A stretch of 64,000 nt of DNA from Lactobacillus sp. CBA3605. GTDB taxonomy: Bacteria > Bacillota > Bacilli > Lactobacillales > Lactobacillaceae. Location: positions 372,001-436,000 of the forward strand of contig NZ_CP027190.1 in NCBI RefSeq assembly GCF_002970915.1, read 5' to 3'. The stretch's first letter is position 1. Every line of letters starts with the position of its first letter. A program made the translations under genes and the position numbers. Below the pieces are notes generated by a model that saw only the letters and a program-made list of their open reading frames with translations, searched no databases and was not told the DNA's origin. Below are positions 1-7,294 of this stretch, piece after piece.

Positions 1-78
1 ATTTAGATTTTTCATCAAATAACAGCCTGGTAAATCAGGTAGTAAAGCAAGTTTATGTTCAATATGTGCCAATGCCAT
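1..78 (-). CDS. uvrC: UvrC N-terminus, cut by window edge
   Basis: Only the first 26 codons are inside the window, reading leftward from an ATG at 78. The peptide contains HIEHKLALLPDLPGCYLMK, which matches the start of the excinuclease ABC subunit UvrC family, where this stretch opens the GIY-YIG nuclease domain that makes the 3' incision in nucleotide excision repair. A good Shine-Dalgarno (AGAGGAG) lies about 8 bases before the ATG and a consensus-like promoter precedes it at 112-140. The rest of the gene lies beyond the left edge, so intactness cannot be judged. The identification rests on a short but characteristic segment. Confidence 0.8.
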   Translation of the reverse strand, partial: MALAHIEHKLALLPDLPGCYLMKNLN

Positions 79-111
79 GACGCGCGCTCCTCTCATTAAT
101 TTAGCGATACT

Positions 112-140
112 AGTATACCGCCTGACACTAGGTGTGACAA
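112..140 (-). promoter_or_regulatory. Putative uvrC promoter
   Basis: On the minus strand TTGTCA (135-140) and TATACT (112-117) are separated by exactly 17 bases, about 35 bases upstream of the uvrC ATG. This is a sigma-A type promoter by sequence match. I saw no LexA-type box. Confidence 0.65.
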
Positions 141-167
141 GCAATCTACTCGCTAAGCTACTTTTAA

Positions 168-213
168 TAAAAAAACGGGCCCGACTGGACTATTCCCCAA
201 TCGAACCCGTTTA
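168..213 (-). terminator. Terminator of the glnHP-glnQ operon
   Basis: On the minus strand a GC-containing stem (AAACGGGTTCGA pairing with TCGGGCCCGTTT, with G-U pairs) is followed by a run of T. It sits about 15 bases after the glnQ stop codon. Confidence 0.8.
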
Positions 214-227
214 TCACTCATAGAATG

Positions 228-968
228 CTACATTAAAATTTTTGATAGAAAATCTTGCGCCCGTTCCGTTTTAGGGTGAGCAAAGAAATCTTCTGGCGTG
301 TTATTTTCTTGAATATAACCATCCGCCATAAACCAAATTCGGTCGCCAACTTCTTTTGCAAAGCCCATTTCGTGGGTGACAACAACCATCGTCATCCCAT
401 CTTTAGCCAACTCCTGCATGACATTCAAAACTTCACCGACCATCTCTGGATCTAAGGCCGAGGTAGGCTCATCGAATAACATCACTTTGGGATTCATGGC
501 TAATGCGCGGGCAATTGCGACCCGTTGCGCTTGACCACCTGATAAGCTGGCAGGGAACGCATCCGCATGATCATCTAACCCCACACGTTCTAATAAAGAA
601 TGTGCCGTTTTAGTCGCAGTGGCGTCATCGGTGCCTTTGACTTTCATTGGTGCCAGCTTAATATTTTCCAAAACAGTCATGTTCGGGAATAAATTAAACC
701 CCTGAAAGACCATGCCCATTTTTTCGCGTAACGCATTAACACTCTTTGTATCAAGCGTCGTTAAGTCTTGCCCTTCAAATGCCACTTTACCGCTAGTTGG
801 GGTTTCAAGTAAATTCAAGCACCGTAAGAAGGTACTTTTCCCACCACCAGAAGGTCCGATAACGACAATCACCTGGCCGGCATCCACCTGTTCGGTAATA
901 TTTTTTAAGACTTCATTTTCACCAAAGCTTTTCGCCAAGGCTTCAACTTCAATAACTGGTTTAGGCAT
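228..968 (-). CDS. glnQ: Amino acid ABC transporter ATP-binding protein (GlnQ type)
   Basis: This 246-residue protein is the ATPase subunit of a polar amino acid importer, most likely for glutamine or glutamate. Visible motifs are Walker [10 protein letters not shown] (about residue 38), signature LSGGQ (about 142), Walker [13 protein letters not shown] and the switch histidine in VVTHEM. Length is normal for the family. The ATG at 968 has AAAGGAG 8 bases upstream. It overlaps the end of the upstream SBP-permease gene by 8 bases, so the two are translationally coupled and form one importer. Substrate is inferred from family resemblance only. Confidence 0.93.
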   Translation of the reverse strand: MPKPVIEVEALAKSFGENEVLKNITEQVDAGQVIVVIGPSGGGKSTFLRCLNLLETPTSGKVAFEGQDLTTLDTKSVNALREKMGMVFQGFNLFPNMTVLENIKLAPMKVKGTDDATATKTAHSLLERVGLDDHADAFPASLSGGQAQRVAIARALAMNPKVMLFDEPTSALDPEMVGEVLNVMQELAKDGMTMVVVTHEMGFAKEVGDRIWFMADGYIQENNTPEDFFAHPKTERAQDFLSKILM

Positions 969-2436
969 GTTGCATTCTCCTTTCGAAGTAGTTCAAGATC
1001 CGAGAGGCAGTGAAGGTCAAGATGAAGTATAAGACCATGATGACCACAATTGGTGCCACCCCACGATAAGTATCTGAACGGACGATATTACTTTGATAGA
1101 TTAATTCGGTTACCCCAATAATTGACACGATTGAACTATCCTTAATTAAGGTAATAAATTCATTTCCTAAGGAAGGCCAAATGTTCTTCAAGGCTTGTGG
1201 CAAAATCACGTATCGCATGGTCCGACCGTTTGACATCCCTAAACTACGAGCGGCTTCGGTTTGACCAACATCCACGGAATTGATCCCACCCCGAATATAT
1301 TCAGCCACATAAGCGCCAGAATTTAATGAAATCGCAATAATCCCCGATGTTAATGCCGGTAGATTGACGAATAACCCTAAGCCAAAGTATACAAACATCA
1401 CTTGAACCATCATTGGCGTTCCTCGAATAAATTCGACGTAGGCCGTGGCAATCCACCGCAAGATTGTCTTGAAGACACCACCTTTGGCCATCCGTGCTAA
1501 GGCCAAGACAATCCCAATGATAAATCCGAAGAAGACAGAACAAACGGTAATAATTAACGTATATTCAATCCCCGTCAAGAAGGCTTGCCAGTAATGCCCC
1601 ATTGAGGTATTAACTGTATTCGTTTTTAAGTATTTACCAGCAGTTGGCAAATACGTCTTTTTAACCAACTTTTCTTGCTTAATTTCAGCAACAGTCTGAT
1701 TAACTTTGTTAACTAAGCTCGTAGATCCCTTCCGAAAGGCAATCGCTGAACTTGTTGCAGAAGAACTCATATTGAACTTACTAGGAATCGCCGCTAATTG
1801 TTTGTTGTTAGCAACGTAGGCTTCTGCGGACGGCTTTTCCATCGCAACACCATCAATTTTATGACTTTGTAAGGCTAGGATTAAGTCCGACTGCGACGTC
1901 ATCCCTTTAACCTGGGTATTTTTAGTTTGCTTTTTAGCGGCATTATATTGGGTCGTCCCGGTTTGAGCGCCTAGCGTCCCCCCGTTAAATGAATCTTTGT
2001 TCTTATACTTGGCAGCATCCGTCTTGTTAATGACGATATCATAGCCACCTTGATAATAAGTATTTGTAAACGCGACATTTTTACGCCGGGCGGGCGTTGG
2101 GTTCATCCCAGAAATAATCATATCAACTTTACCCGTTTGGAGGGCAACTAATAGTGAATCAAATGACATTGACTTGATTTTCAGTTTCACACCTAAATCT
2201 TTAGCTACTTTTTGGCCAATCTGCACATCCATCCCGACGACTTTACTCTTACCATTGACCGTCGCTTGAAATTCATATGGTGGATAGTCTGGCGAAGTTC
2301 CCATGACTAGGACACCCTTTTTTTGAATATCTTGTAACGATGTATCAGCGGCATGTGCTGATTGCGTCCCTAATGGCATCACCAGCATGACTAACGCCGT
2401 TATAATTGCTAATAATAATCCAACTCTTTTTTTCAT
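961..2436 (-). CDS. Fused substrate-binding protein/permease of amino acid ABC transporter
   Basis: This 491-residue protein joins an extracellular binding domain to a permease, an arrangement common in lactic acid bacteria (GlnPH type). A signal peptide (residues 1-29, ending AHA) is followed by a type 3 solute-binding domain (about 32-265, with [12 protein letters not shown] and [15 protein letters not shown]) and a HisM/GlnP permease domain (about 285-485) with several membrane segments. The ATPase-docking EAA loop is visible as [20 protein letters not shown]. It pairs with the overlapping downstream ATPase. The promoter lies at 2471-2499. Glutamine or glutamate is the likely substrate, but cystine or arginine are not excluded. 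Confidence 0.9.
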   Translation of the reverse strand: MKKRVGLLLAIITALVMLVMPLGTQSAHAADTSLQDIQKKGVLVMGTSPDYPPYEFQATVNGKSKVVGMDVQIGQKVAKDLGVKLKIKSMSFDSLLVALQTGKVDMIISGMNPTPARRKNVAFTNTYYQGGYDIVINKTDAAKYKNKDSFNGGTLGAQTGTTQYNAAKKQTKNTQVKGMTSQSDLILALQSHKIDGVAMEKPSAEAYVANNKQLAAIPSKFNMSSSATSSAIAFRKGSTSLVNKVNQTVAEIKQEKLVKKTYLPTAGKYLKTNTVNTSMGHYWQAFLTGIEYTLIITVCSVFFGFIIGIVLALARMAKGGVFKTILRWIATAYVEFIRGTPMMVQVMFVYFGLGLFVNLPALTSGIIAISLNSGAYVAEYIRGGINSVDVGQTEAARSLGMSNGRTMRYVILPQALKNIWPSLGNEFITLIKDSSIVSIIGVTELIYQSNIVRSDTYRGVAPIVVIMVLYFILTFTASRILNYFERRMQHA

Positions 2437-2470
2437 AAGCGTTCTCCTTGTTTTTGGTTTACAAGAACAA

Positions 2471-2499
2471 AGTATAAACGCATATGATTATTTATGCAA
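2471..2499 (-). promoter_or_regulatory. Promoter of glnHP-glnQ operon
   Basis: TTGCAT (2494-2499) and TATACT (2471-2476) on the minus strand are 17 bases apart, about 35 bases before the start codon. The palindrome TTTATGCATAAA at 2522-2533 sits just upstream, and its half TTTATGCA recurs over the -35 region at 2491-2498, which suggests an activator or repressor site. Confidence 0.7.
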
Positions 2500-2574
2500 G
2501 TAATTTTGATTATTTCTTTATTTTATGCATAAAAGGACCATTTATACGATTTTTAATGTATATAAAGCGGATAA

Positions 2575-2603
2575 CTGACAAACGCGGCAAAATTTGCTAT
2601 GAT
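2575..2603 (+). promoter_or_regulatory. Promoter of the 57-residue small ORF
   Basis: CTGACA (2575-2580) and TATGAT (2598-2603) are spaced by 17 bases, about 27 bases ahead of the small ORF at 2630. The position and spacing support that the ORF is expressed. Confidence 0.65.
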
Positions 2604-2629
2604 TAGCCATAATTGAAAGGAATGATTGG

Positions 2630-2803
2630 ATGAGTTTAAAAGTTCAGCGTCAAGACAACCTCGACAAATTATTCGATAAATTTGCGATTGGTCCCGATGA
2701 CAAGGATAAATTAACGACTAAAGCGATTCAAACGACTATTGATGAACATGCCAAACGGCAAACGGTTGAACCTAAGCCTAAGGATCAAGCGACCAAAAAA
2801 TAG
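2630..2803 (+). CDS. Small hydrophilic protein, unknown function
   Basis: A 57-codon ORF starts MSLKVQRQDNLDKLFDKFAI and ends in a lysine-rich tail (PKPKDQATKK). It has a Shine-Dalgarno AAAGGA about 10 bases before the ATG, a promoter with 17-base spacing and a strong terminator right after the stop, so it looks like a complete single-gene unit. The protein is charged, with no membrane segment, signal peptide or cysteine. I do not recognise the family. It is divergent from the glnHP-glnQ operon and convergent with merR. Confidence 0.65.
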   Translation: MSLKVQRQDNLDKLFDKFAIGPDDKDKLTTKAIQTTIDEHAKRQTVEPKPKDQATKK

Positions 2804-2811
2804 GCTAACCT

Positions 2812-2857
2812 AAAAATGACAAGTTTGAGACTTTCGTCTTAAACTTGTCATTTTTTT
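2812..2857. terminator. Bidirectional terminator between small ORF and merR
   Basis: The inverted repeat AATGACAAGTTT / AAACTTGTCATT is flanked by A-run and T-run, so it can end transcription of the small ORF and of the converging merR gene. Confidence 0.85.
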
Positions 2858-3320
2858 AGTTTATGGGTAAATGAACAACCTCGCTGAATAGTGCCAGTTC
2901 AGCGAATTGCTTAGTCGCTTCTAAATATTGTGCATACTTCTGAGCTAAATCTGGCTGAACCGCATTAGTTCCCGGTGTAAAATGAATCGTTTCAGTGTGA
3001 GCTACCACGGCTGTTTCATAATACCATTTTTTAAATTGAAGATAAGCCAAAGTTTCCTGTAAATCTGAAATTTTGGTTTTCAAGGTCTGCTCATGCGTCG
3101 TCAATAAGGCATAACGTTCATCCAGCGTCTGATCACCAGCTAGGCGTAACTGCACAAAAGTTGCAATATCCGCAACTGACACCCCGGCATTTTTCAAACA
3201 CATGATCGTTTGCATCAGATGCAGATCATTCGCAGTGAATTGTCGTCGTCCGGCGGTATCCCGTTTGACGAATGGGAGTAAACCAGCCTTATCATAATAA
3301 CGAATGGTATCGACCGTCAC
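2856..3320 (-). CDS. MerR family transcriptional regulator with abnormal 5' end
   Basis: MerR proteins bind an N-terminal winged HTH to promoters with long spacers and twist them on effector binding. Here the ORF contains VDTIRYYDKAGLLP, the RRQF wing, a coiled-coil linker (about 70-105) and a short C-terminal domain without a metal-binding cysteine set, so an organic effector is more likely. The only ordinary start, GTG at 3320, would cut off the first HTH helix. The missing helix (VGIGTVAKQLG) is encoded in frame upstream as far as 3362, where a TTA codon lies 6 bases after AAAGGAG, the exact place a TTG start would be expected. The gene may therefore be start-impaired. Its probable target promoter is at 4010-4040. 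Confidence 0.8.
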   Translation of the reverse strand: MTVDTIRYYDKAGLLPFVKRDTAGRRQFTANDLHLMQTIMCLKNAGVSVADIATFVQLRLAGDQTLDERYALLTTHEQTLKTKISDLQETLAYLQFKKWYYETAVVAHTETIHFTPGTNAVQPDLAQKYAQYLEATKQFAELALFSEVVHLPIN

Positions 3321-3381
3321 CCCTAATTGTTTGGCAACTGTTCCAATGCCAACACTCGTTAAGCCTCACTCCTTTAATCAG

Positions 3382-3405
3382 GTTACTATAACATAACCAA
3401 GTAAC
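3382..3405. promoter_or_regulatory. Dyad upstream of merR
   Basis: GTTACT and AGTAAC form inverted arms around a 12-base centre, just ahead of the merR Shine-Dalgarno. It may be an operator for merR itself, but it does not resemble the long-spacer site at 4010-4040. Confidence 0.35.
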
Positions 3406-3436
3406 AATTGGTGCCGTTTAATCCGACTTTTATCCC

Positions 3437-3469
3437 CAGCAGCTAACTGTAATCAAGCATTAGCTGCTG
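3437..3469 (-). other. Hairpin across the stop codon of the SRPBCC gene
   Basis: CAGCAGCTAA pairs perfectly with TTAGCTGCTG over 10 bp, and the TGA stop codon (3453-3455) lies in the loop. No T-run follows, so this is not a standard terminator. It could stabilise the mRNA end or dampen readthrough into merR. Confidence 0.45.
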
Positions 3470-3962
3470 CGTTAACAAGCCCATCAAGCCAAGCCTGATG
3501 GCCATTAAGCATCAGGTTAGGCGTTTGTTTAGCCATGTCAGCGGCCGGCTGTCCAAGTTGTGATTCTTGGGTCAAAACCCGTACCCGGTTACCAGGCAAC
3601 GCCTCGATTAAGAAGGCATGATAGACATCCAACGCCGTTTGGGCATCCCCATCTTGCCAACCATGCCAGCTAATGCGAGCCAATTGATTATCCTGTGGGC
3701 TCACTAATTCCATAACTTGCGCATCAATAGGGAAACCAAAAGTTTCAAAATGGAAGCGCTCACCCTGTTGCAAGTCCGTCGTACTTGAATCACTCAATAC
3801 AATCTTTGCGGCATTTTCATAATACCCTTCCCACTTACTGGTATCCACTAAGTACACCCAAACTTGTTCAACTGTCAAACCAGCAACAATCACCTCATTC
3901 GACACAAAGTTATCGGTCGTGCCTGGTAAATATTTACTTGGCCAATTAATTGTATTCATCAT
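3453..3962 (-). CDS. SRPBCC (START-like) domain protein
   Basis: This 169-residue protein fits the SRPBCC/polyketide cyclase-AHSA1 group: VSNEVIVAGLTVEQVWVYLVDTSKWEGYY at the start, a central beta sheet with ERFHFETFGFPIDAQV, RISWHGWQ and RVRVLTQESQ, and a long C-terminal helix. Members bind hydrophobic ligands in a helix-grip pocket. The role here is unknown. AAGGAGG lies 9 bases before the ATG. The promoter at 4010-4040 has the long spacer typical of MerR activation and the merR gene follows directly, so the pair probably forms a small ligand-responsive unit. Confidence 0.8.
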   Translation of the reverse strand: MMNTINWPSKYLPGTTDNFVSNEVIVAGLTVEQVWVYLVDTSKWEGYYENAAKIVLSDSSTTDLQQGERFHFETFGFPIDAQVMELVSPQDNQLARISWHGWQDGDAQTALDVYHAFLIEALPGNRVRVLTQESQLGQPAADMAKQTPNLMLNGHQAWLDGLVNAAANA

Positions 3963-4009
3963 AGTTATCGTCCTCCTTGACTTAGCTCATCATTTTTGAT
4001 GATGGACTT

Positions 4010-4040
4010 AGCATACGACCTGGAGCTGACTTTAGGTCAA
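4010..4040 (-). promoter_or_regulatory. MerR-type promoter/operator of the SRPBCC gene
   Basis: On the minus strand TTGACC (4035-4040) and TATGCT (4010-4015) are separated by 19 bases rather than 17. A dyad with outer arms GACCT and AGGTC (4017-4038) fills the spacer. This is the established architecture of promoters activated by MerR-family proteins. Confidence 0.8.
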
Positions 4041-4111
4041 GGAGAAAGTTGCCATTAATCTTAATTATTTTCAGCCTGCTATATATTAATAGTTGCTGCA
4101 TGGCGTACCGC

Positions 4112-4138
4112 AAAAAGCAGTGATTTTCATCACTGCCA
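4112..4138 (-). terminator. Terminator after the Fe-S family gene
   Basis: On the minus strand the perfect 8-bp stem GCAGTGAT / ATCACTGC is followed by TTTTTG, about 25 bases past the stop codon. Confidence 0.75.
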
Positions 4139-4163
4139 CTTAATCACTGATTCAAATTTTTAA

Positions 4164-4571
4164 TTAGCAAATTTTAGTCCCAATTGTTTGCATCTTTTCG
4201 CGCCGTTCAGCTTCTGTTTCAGGGCTAACGTTCCGCCAGTCAACTACTGATAATGCACCATCTAACATCCCACTGTCATCTTTTAAGGCGAGCGCATTGT
4301 GCCAACGTGAGATGTTCAAACCATTACCAAGAAAGTCTTCATCAGCTGGTGCTGTTGCCATGTCATAGTCGGCATTATTTTCCAATGATATCGTATAATC
4401 TGGATCGGCCTGCTTTAAAATAACCAATTGGAACTTATTCCCAATCGCACAGCTACCACCCAAACTGGAGTATTTATTGGAACCATCATCAGTAGTCAGA
4501 ATTACACGGCTCCCAGCTGGAATCTTATCTGCCAAATAGGCCTGTGCGTCATCTTTAATGTTAATCTTCAT
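4164..4571 (-). CDS. Iron-sulfur cluster biosynthesis family protein (HesB/IscA-like)
   Basis: The 135-residue product (start at ATG 4571, 8 bases after AAAGGG) resembles the Fe-S_biosyn proteins of lactobacilli: MKINIKDDAQAYLADKI, then SRVILTTDDGSNKYSSLGGSCAIG and a mixed beta C-terminal half. True A-type carriers need three cysteines ending in CGC. Here only the GGSC cysteine and the C-terminal cysteine are present, so cluster transfer is doubtful and the name reflects fold only. It is a single-gene unit with promoter (4629-4657), leader palindrome and terminator. Confidence 0.7.
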   Translation of the reverse strand: MKINIKDDAQAYLADKIPAGSRVILTTDDGSNKYSSLGGSCAIGNKFQLVILKQADPDYTISLENNADYDMATAPADEDFLGNGLNISRWHNALALKDDSGMLDGALSVVDWRNVSPETEAERREKMQTIGTKIC

Positions 4572-4600
4572 CGTCAACACCCTTTCAATTACAGCAATTT

Positions 4601-4614
4601 AGTTGTGCACAACT
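4601..4614. promoter_or_regulatory. Perfect palindrome in leader of Fe-S family gene
   Basis: AGTTGTGCACAACT is a perfect 14-bp palindrome just downstream of the expected transcription start. The placement is that of a repressor operator. The cognate regulator is not identified. Confidence 0.45.
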
Positions 4615-4628
4615 CTTCTACACTTAAT

Positions 4629-4657
4629 AATATAACGCAGACCGGTTTAAATTGCAA
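4629..4657 (-). promoter_or_regulatory. Promoter of Fe-S family gene
   Basis: TTGCAA (4652-4657) and TATATT (4629-4634) on the minus strand are 17 bases apart, about 60 bases ahead of the start codon. Confidence 0.65.
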
Positions 4658-4675
4658 TCAAGATGCCTTTTATTC

Positions 4676-4722
4676 AAAGAAAGCCATGATTTCAACGCCT
4701 GAATGCGTCGAAATCATGACTA
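4676..4722 (-). terminator. Terminator after clpX-engB-mazG-like cluster
   Basis: On the minus strand AGTCATGATTTCGACGC pairs with GGCGTTGAAATCATGGCT around a short loop and is followed by TTCTTT, just past the end of the MazG-like gene. Confidence 0.75.
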
Positions 4723-4740
4723 AATTAACTATTACGCCAC

Positions 4741-5037
4741 TTACTTGGGTGCCTTACCATTAGGATATTTCTGATTAAGTTTGGCAATATTTTGTTGCGC
4801 AACGTCATCAAAAGGAATATCAGCCCACTCAGCAACTTGCGACAGATACCATAAAACATCGCCCATTTGCTTCGTTAACTGGTCTTTATTCAAGCTCTTA
4901 CCATGAAACGTATATTTTTTAACTAAATCAACCACTTGACCAGTCTCAGAAGCTAAGCCTAACGATAAATTCGTTAAAACTTGTTCATTGCCGTAAAGTG
5001 TTCGATTTGCTAAAGCTTGATAGTCATTAAAGTCCAA
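4741..5037 (-). CDS. MazG-like nucleotide pyrophosphohydrolase domain protein, degenerate active site
   Basis: This 98-residue protein aligns with small all-alpha NTP pyrophosphatases: YQALANRTLYGNEQVLTN, then GLASETGQVVDLVKKYTFHG and QMGDVLWYLSQVAEWADIP. The family hydrolyses (d)NTPs to monophosphates with Mg ions held by an ExxE then ExxD motif. Here the motifs read E31-T-G-Q34 and Q57-M-G-D60, so two of four acidic ligands are glutamines. The fold is probably kept but activity is doubtful. It starts 2 bases after the engB stop, so it is in the same transcript. Confidence 0.8.
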   Translation of the reverse strand: MDFNDYQALANRTLYGNEQVLTNLSLGLASETGQVVDLVKKYTFHGKSLNKDQLTKQMGDVLWYLSQVAEWADIPFDDVAQQNIAKLNQKYPNGKAPK

Positions 5038-5039
5038 TC

Positions 5040-5633
5040 CTACTTGCCCCCTACTGTATGTGCTTCAATCCACTGCCAAACAGCGTCTTTACCATCCTTC
5101 GTCTTCGCAGAAAAGGCGATAAAGTCGTCCTTCGCTTGGAACCCTAACGTCTTTTTAATGAGACTCTCTTGCTTGTTCCACTTACCCCGCGGAATTTTAT
5201 CGCTCTTAGTGGCAACCACTAGTATTGGCATCTTATAGTAGCCCATCCAGTCGTACATTGCCACATCATCTTTGGTCGGTGCATGGCGTGCATCTACCAA
5301 GATAATGACACCACGTAATGTCTCACGGTTAGTTAAATAAGTTTCAATCATTTGACCGAATCTTTCGCGGTCTTTTTTAGAAACTTTCGCATAGCCATAA
5401 CCAGGAACATCAACAAAGTACAGTTGTTCTTCAATTTTGTAAAAATTAAGCGTCTGCGTCTTCCCCGGTTGCCCCGACGTCCGCGCATAGCTATTACGGT
5501 TGATCAACACATTGATCAATGATGATTTTCCGACATTGGAACGACCCGACAACGCAATTTCCGGATAGCCAGTCATCGGATATTGGCTGGGCGCGACCGC
5601 GCTCATGACAAGTTCTACGTTATGCACTTCCAT
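5040..5633 (-). CDS. ysxC: Ribosome biogenesis GTPase EngB/YsxC
   Basis: The 197-residue GTPase helps late 50S subunit assembly. G1 is GRSNVGKSS (about residue 31), G3 is DVPGYGYA, G4 is TKSDK and G5 is SAKTKDG, and the length is standard. ATG at 5633 is 8 bases after AAGGGAG; the TTG just before it is a less likely start. It lies downstream of clpX, a conserved neighbour in Firmicutes, and is followed within 2 bases by the MazG-like gene. Confidence 0.95.
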   Translation of the reverse strand: MEVHNVELVMSAVAPSQYPMTGYPEIALSGRSNVGKSSLINVLINRNSYARTSGQPGKTQTLNFYKIEEQLYFVDVPGYGYAKVSKKDRERFGQMIETYLTNRETLRGVIILVDARHAPTKDDVAMYDWMGYYKMPILVVATKSDKIPRGKWNKQESLIKKTLGFQAKDDFIAFSAKTKDGKDAVWQWIEAHTVGGK

Positions 5634-5730
5634 CAAAATAGCTCCCTTACCAAATAGTCTTTTTCCATTCTAACACATTTCATCCGTCACATACGGCATT
5701 CAATCAAAACCGAAAAGGTCTTAAACAGCA

Positions 5731-5768
5731 TTCAAGACCACGATGAACAAAGTCACCGCGGTCTTGAA
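5731..5768 (-). other. Inverted repeat between clpX and engB
   Basis: TTCAAGACC and GGTCTTGAA are perfect 9-bp arms. There is no T-run on either side, so it is more likely an mRNA processing or attenuation hairpin than a full terminator. Confidence 0.4.
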
Positions 5769-5801
5769 ATTAAATTAATTCACTTTAATTAATCCTGCTA
5801 C

Positions 5802-7067
5802 TTAAGATGCCTTTTGATCGGCTAAAACCAATTCTGGTTCAGCGTGATTTTCAACTGTAGCCTCGTTAATAATCACTTTTTTAACGTCTTTGCGACTTGG
5901 AATATCAAACATAATATCCCGCATCGTATCTTCAATGATTGACCGTAGTCCCCGCGCACCCGTATTACGAGCTAGTGCTTCACGGGCAATGGCTTGTAGG
6001 GCTTCTGGCTTAAAGTCTAACTCAGCATCATCCAAGGCAATCAATCGTTGATACTGTTTAACTAAAGCATTCTTAGGTTCCGTTAAGATCCGGACCAAAT
6101 CACTTTCAGTTAACCGTTCCAACGCCGTTAAAATTGGTAAGCGTCCAATAAATTCAGGAATTAACCCAAATTGTAATAGGTCTTCGGGAACAACTTGTTG
6201 CATCAAGCTCTTCGAGTCGTCCAAGATGGTATTCTTGCCATCAGTATCCGTGCCAAAACCAATTGTCTTATCACCTAGTCGCCGCTTAACAATGTCTTCA
6301 ATCCCATCAAACGCGCCACCTACGATGAATAAGATGTTTGTCGTATCAATCTGAATGAACTCTTGTTGTGGGTGCTTACGTCCGCCCTGCGGTGGCACAT
6401 TGGCAATGGTCCCTTCCAAGATCTTCAAAAGGGCTTGTTGAACCCCTTCACCGGAAACATCCCGCGTAATCGAAACATTCTCACTCTTCTTAGCAATCTT
6501 ATCAATTTCATCAATATAGATAATACCTTTTTCAGCCCGTTCAACGTCATAATCGGCATTTTGCAACAGCTTCAAAAGAATATTTTCAACATCTTCCCCA
6601 ACATAACCAGCTTCAGTTAAGGTCGTGGCATCCGCAATAGCGAATGGCACATCTAAAATTCGAGCTAGGCTTTGAGCTAAGAAGGTCTTACCAGAACCAG
6701 TGGGACCAACTAAACTAATATTACTTTTTTGTAATTCAGGACCATCATTATCTTCATCGTCACTCTCAGCCATTGCTTTAACCCGTTTATAATGGTTATA
6801 GACCGCTACTGAAAGTGTCCGCTTAGCTTCACTTTGACCGATGACGTATTGGTCTAAATCGTCAACAATTTCTTTAGGTGTTGGTGTATCTGTTAATTCG
6901 TGTGTGCGTTCTTCACTGAATTCTTCATCGATTATTTCCTTACATAAATCGATACATTCATTACAGATATAAACGCCGGGTCCGGCAACAATTTTTTTAA
7001 CTTGATCTTGTGACTTGCCACAAAATGAGCAGTTAACTGGGCCATTTGTCTCGGTATTTTCAAACAT
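5802..7067 (-). CDS. clpX: ATP-dependent Clp protease ATP-binding subunit ClpX
   Basis: ClpX unfolds substrates and feeds them to ClpP. The 421-residue protein has the N-terminal zinc domain (CSFC at about 14-17, CNEC and a further cysteine near 36-42), Walker A GPTGSGKT, pore loop GYVGED, Walker [11 protein letters not shown] and the IGF loop (KTIGFGTD) that docks on ClpP. All key features are present. No CtsR or CIRCE site was seen upstream. It is transcribed toward engB. The clpP gene is not in this window. Confidence 0.97.
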   Translation of the reverse strand: MFENTETNGPVNCSFCGKSQDQVKKIVAGPGVYICNECIDLCKEIIDEEFSEERTHELTDTPTPKEIVDDLDQYVIGQSEAKRTLSVAVYNHYKRVKAMAESDDEDNDGPELQKSNISLVGPTGSGKTFLAQSLARILDVPFAIADATTLTEAGYVGEDVENILLKLLQNADYDVERAEKGIIYIDEIDKIAKKSENVSITRDVSGEGVQQALLKILEGTIANVPPQGGRKHPQQEFIQIDTTNILFIVGGAFDGIEDIVKRRLGDKTIGFGTDTDGKNTILDDSKSLMQQVVPEDLLQFGLIPEFIGRLPILTALERLTESDLVRILTEPKNALVKQYQRLIALDDAELDFKPEALQAIAREALARNTGARGLRSIIEDTMRDIMFDIPSRKDVKKVIINEATVENHAEPELVLADQKAS

Positions 7068-7234
7068 TCATTCTCACCTCATCGATGTATTTACATAAGC
7101 TAATCATAACAGAAAATCCGGGTCAAAACCAGCTGCGACCCGGTCATCTACGCTCATTACTATAACATGCTCCCATGAAAACAAAAAATAATTTGTCTAT
7201 TAAGTTTCAAAACCAACCAATTGATTTCCAACAA

Positions 7235-7269
7235 AGAAAAAGGCCTCGAAGGTTAACCCTTCAAGACCT
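7235..7269 (-). terminator. Terminator of tig
   Basis: On the minus strand AGGTCTTGAAGG pairs with CCTTCGAGGCCT and is followed by a T-run, about 25 bases after the tig stop. Confidence 0.8.
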
Positions 7270-7294
7270 CTCTCATTTTAGACCGATAAATGAA

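Noticed and set aside
4428-4763. 111-codon plus-strand frame across the Fe-S family gene promoter
   Set aside because: It overlaps a real minus-strand gene, its promoter and a terminator, and has no ribosome binding site.
7068-7234. CtsR or CIRCE heat-shock operator upstream of clpX
   Set aside because: One GGTCAAA-like heptamer is present but not the tandem pair CtsR needs, and there is no CIRCE inverted repeat.
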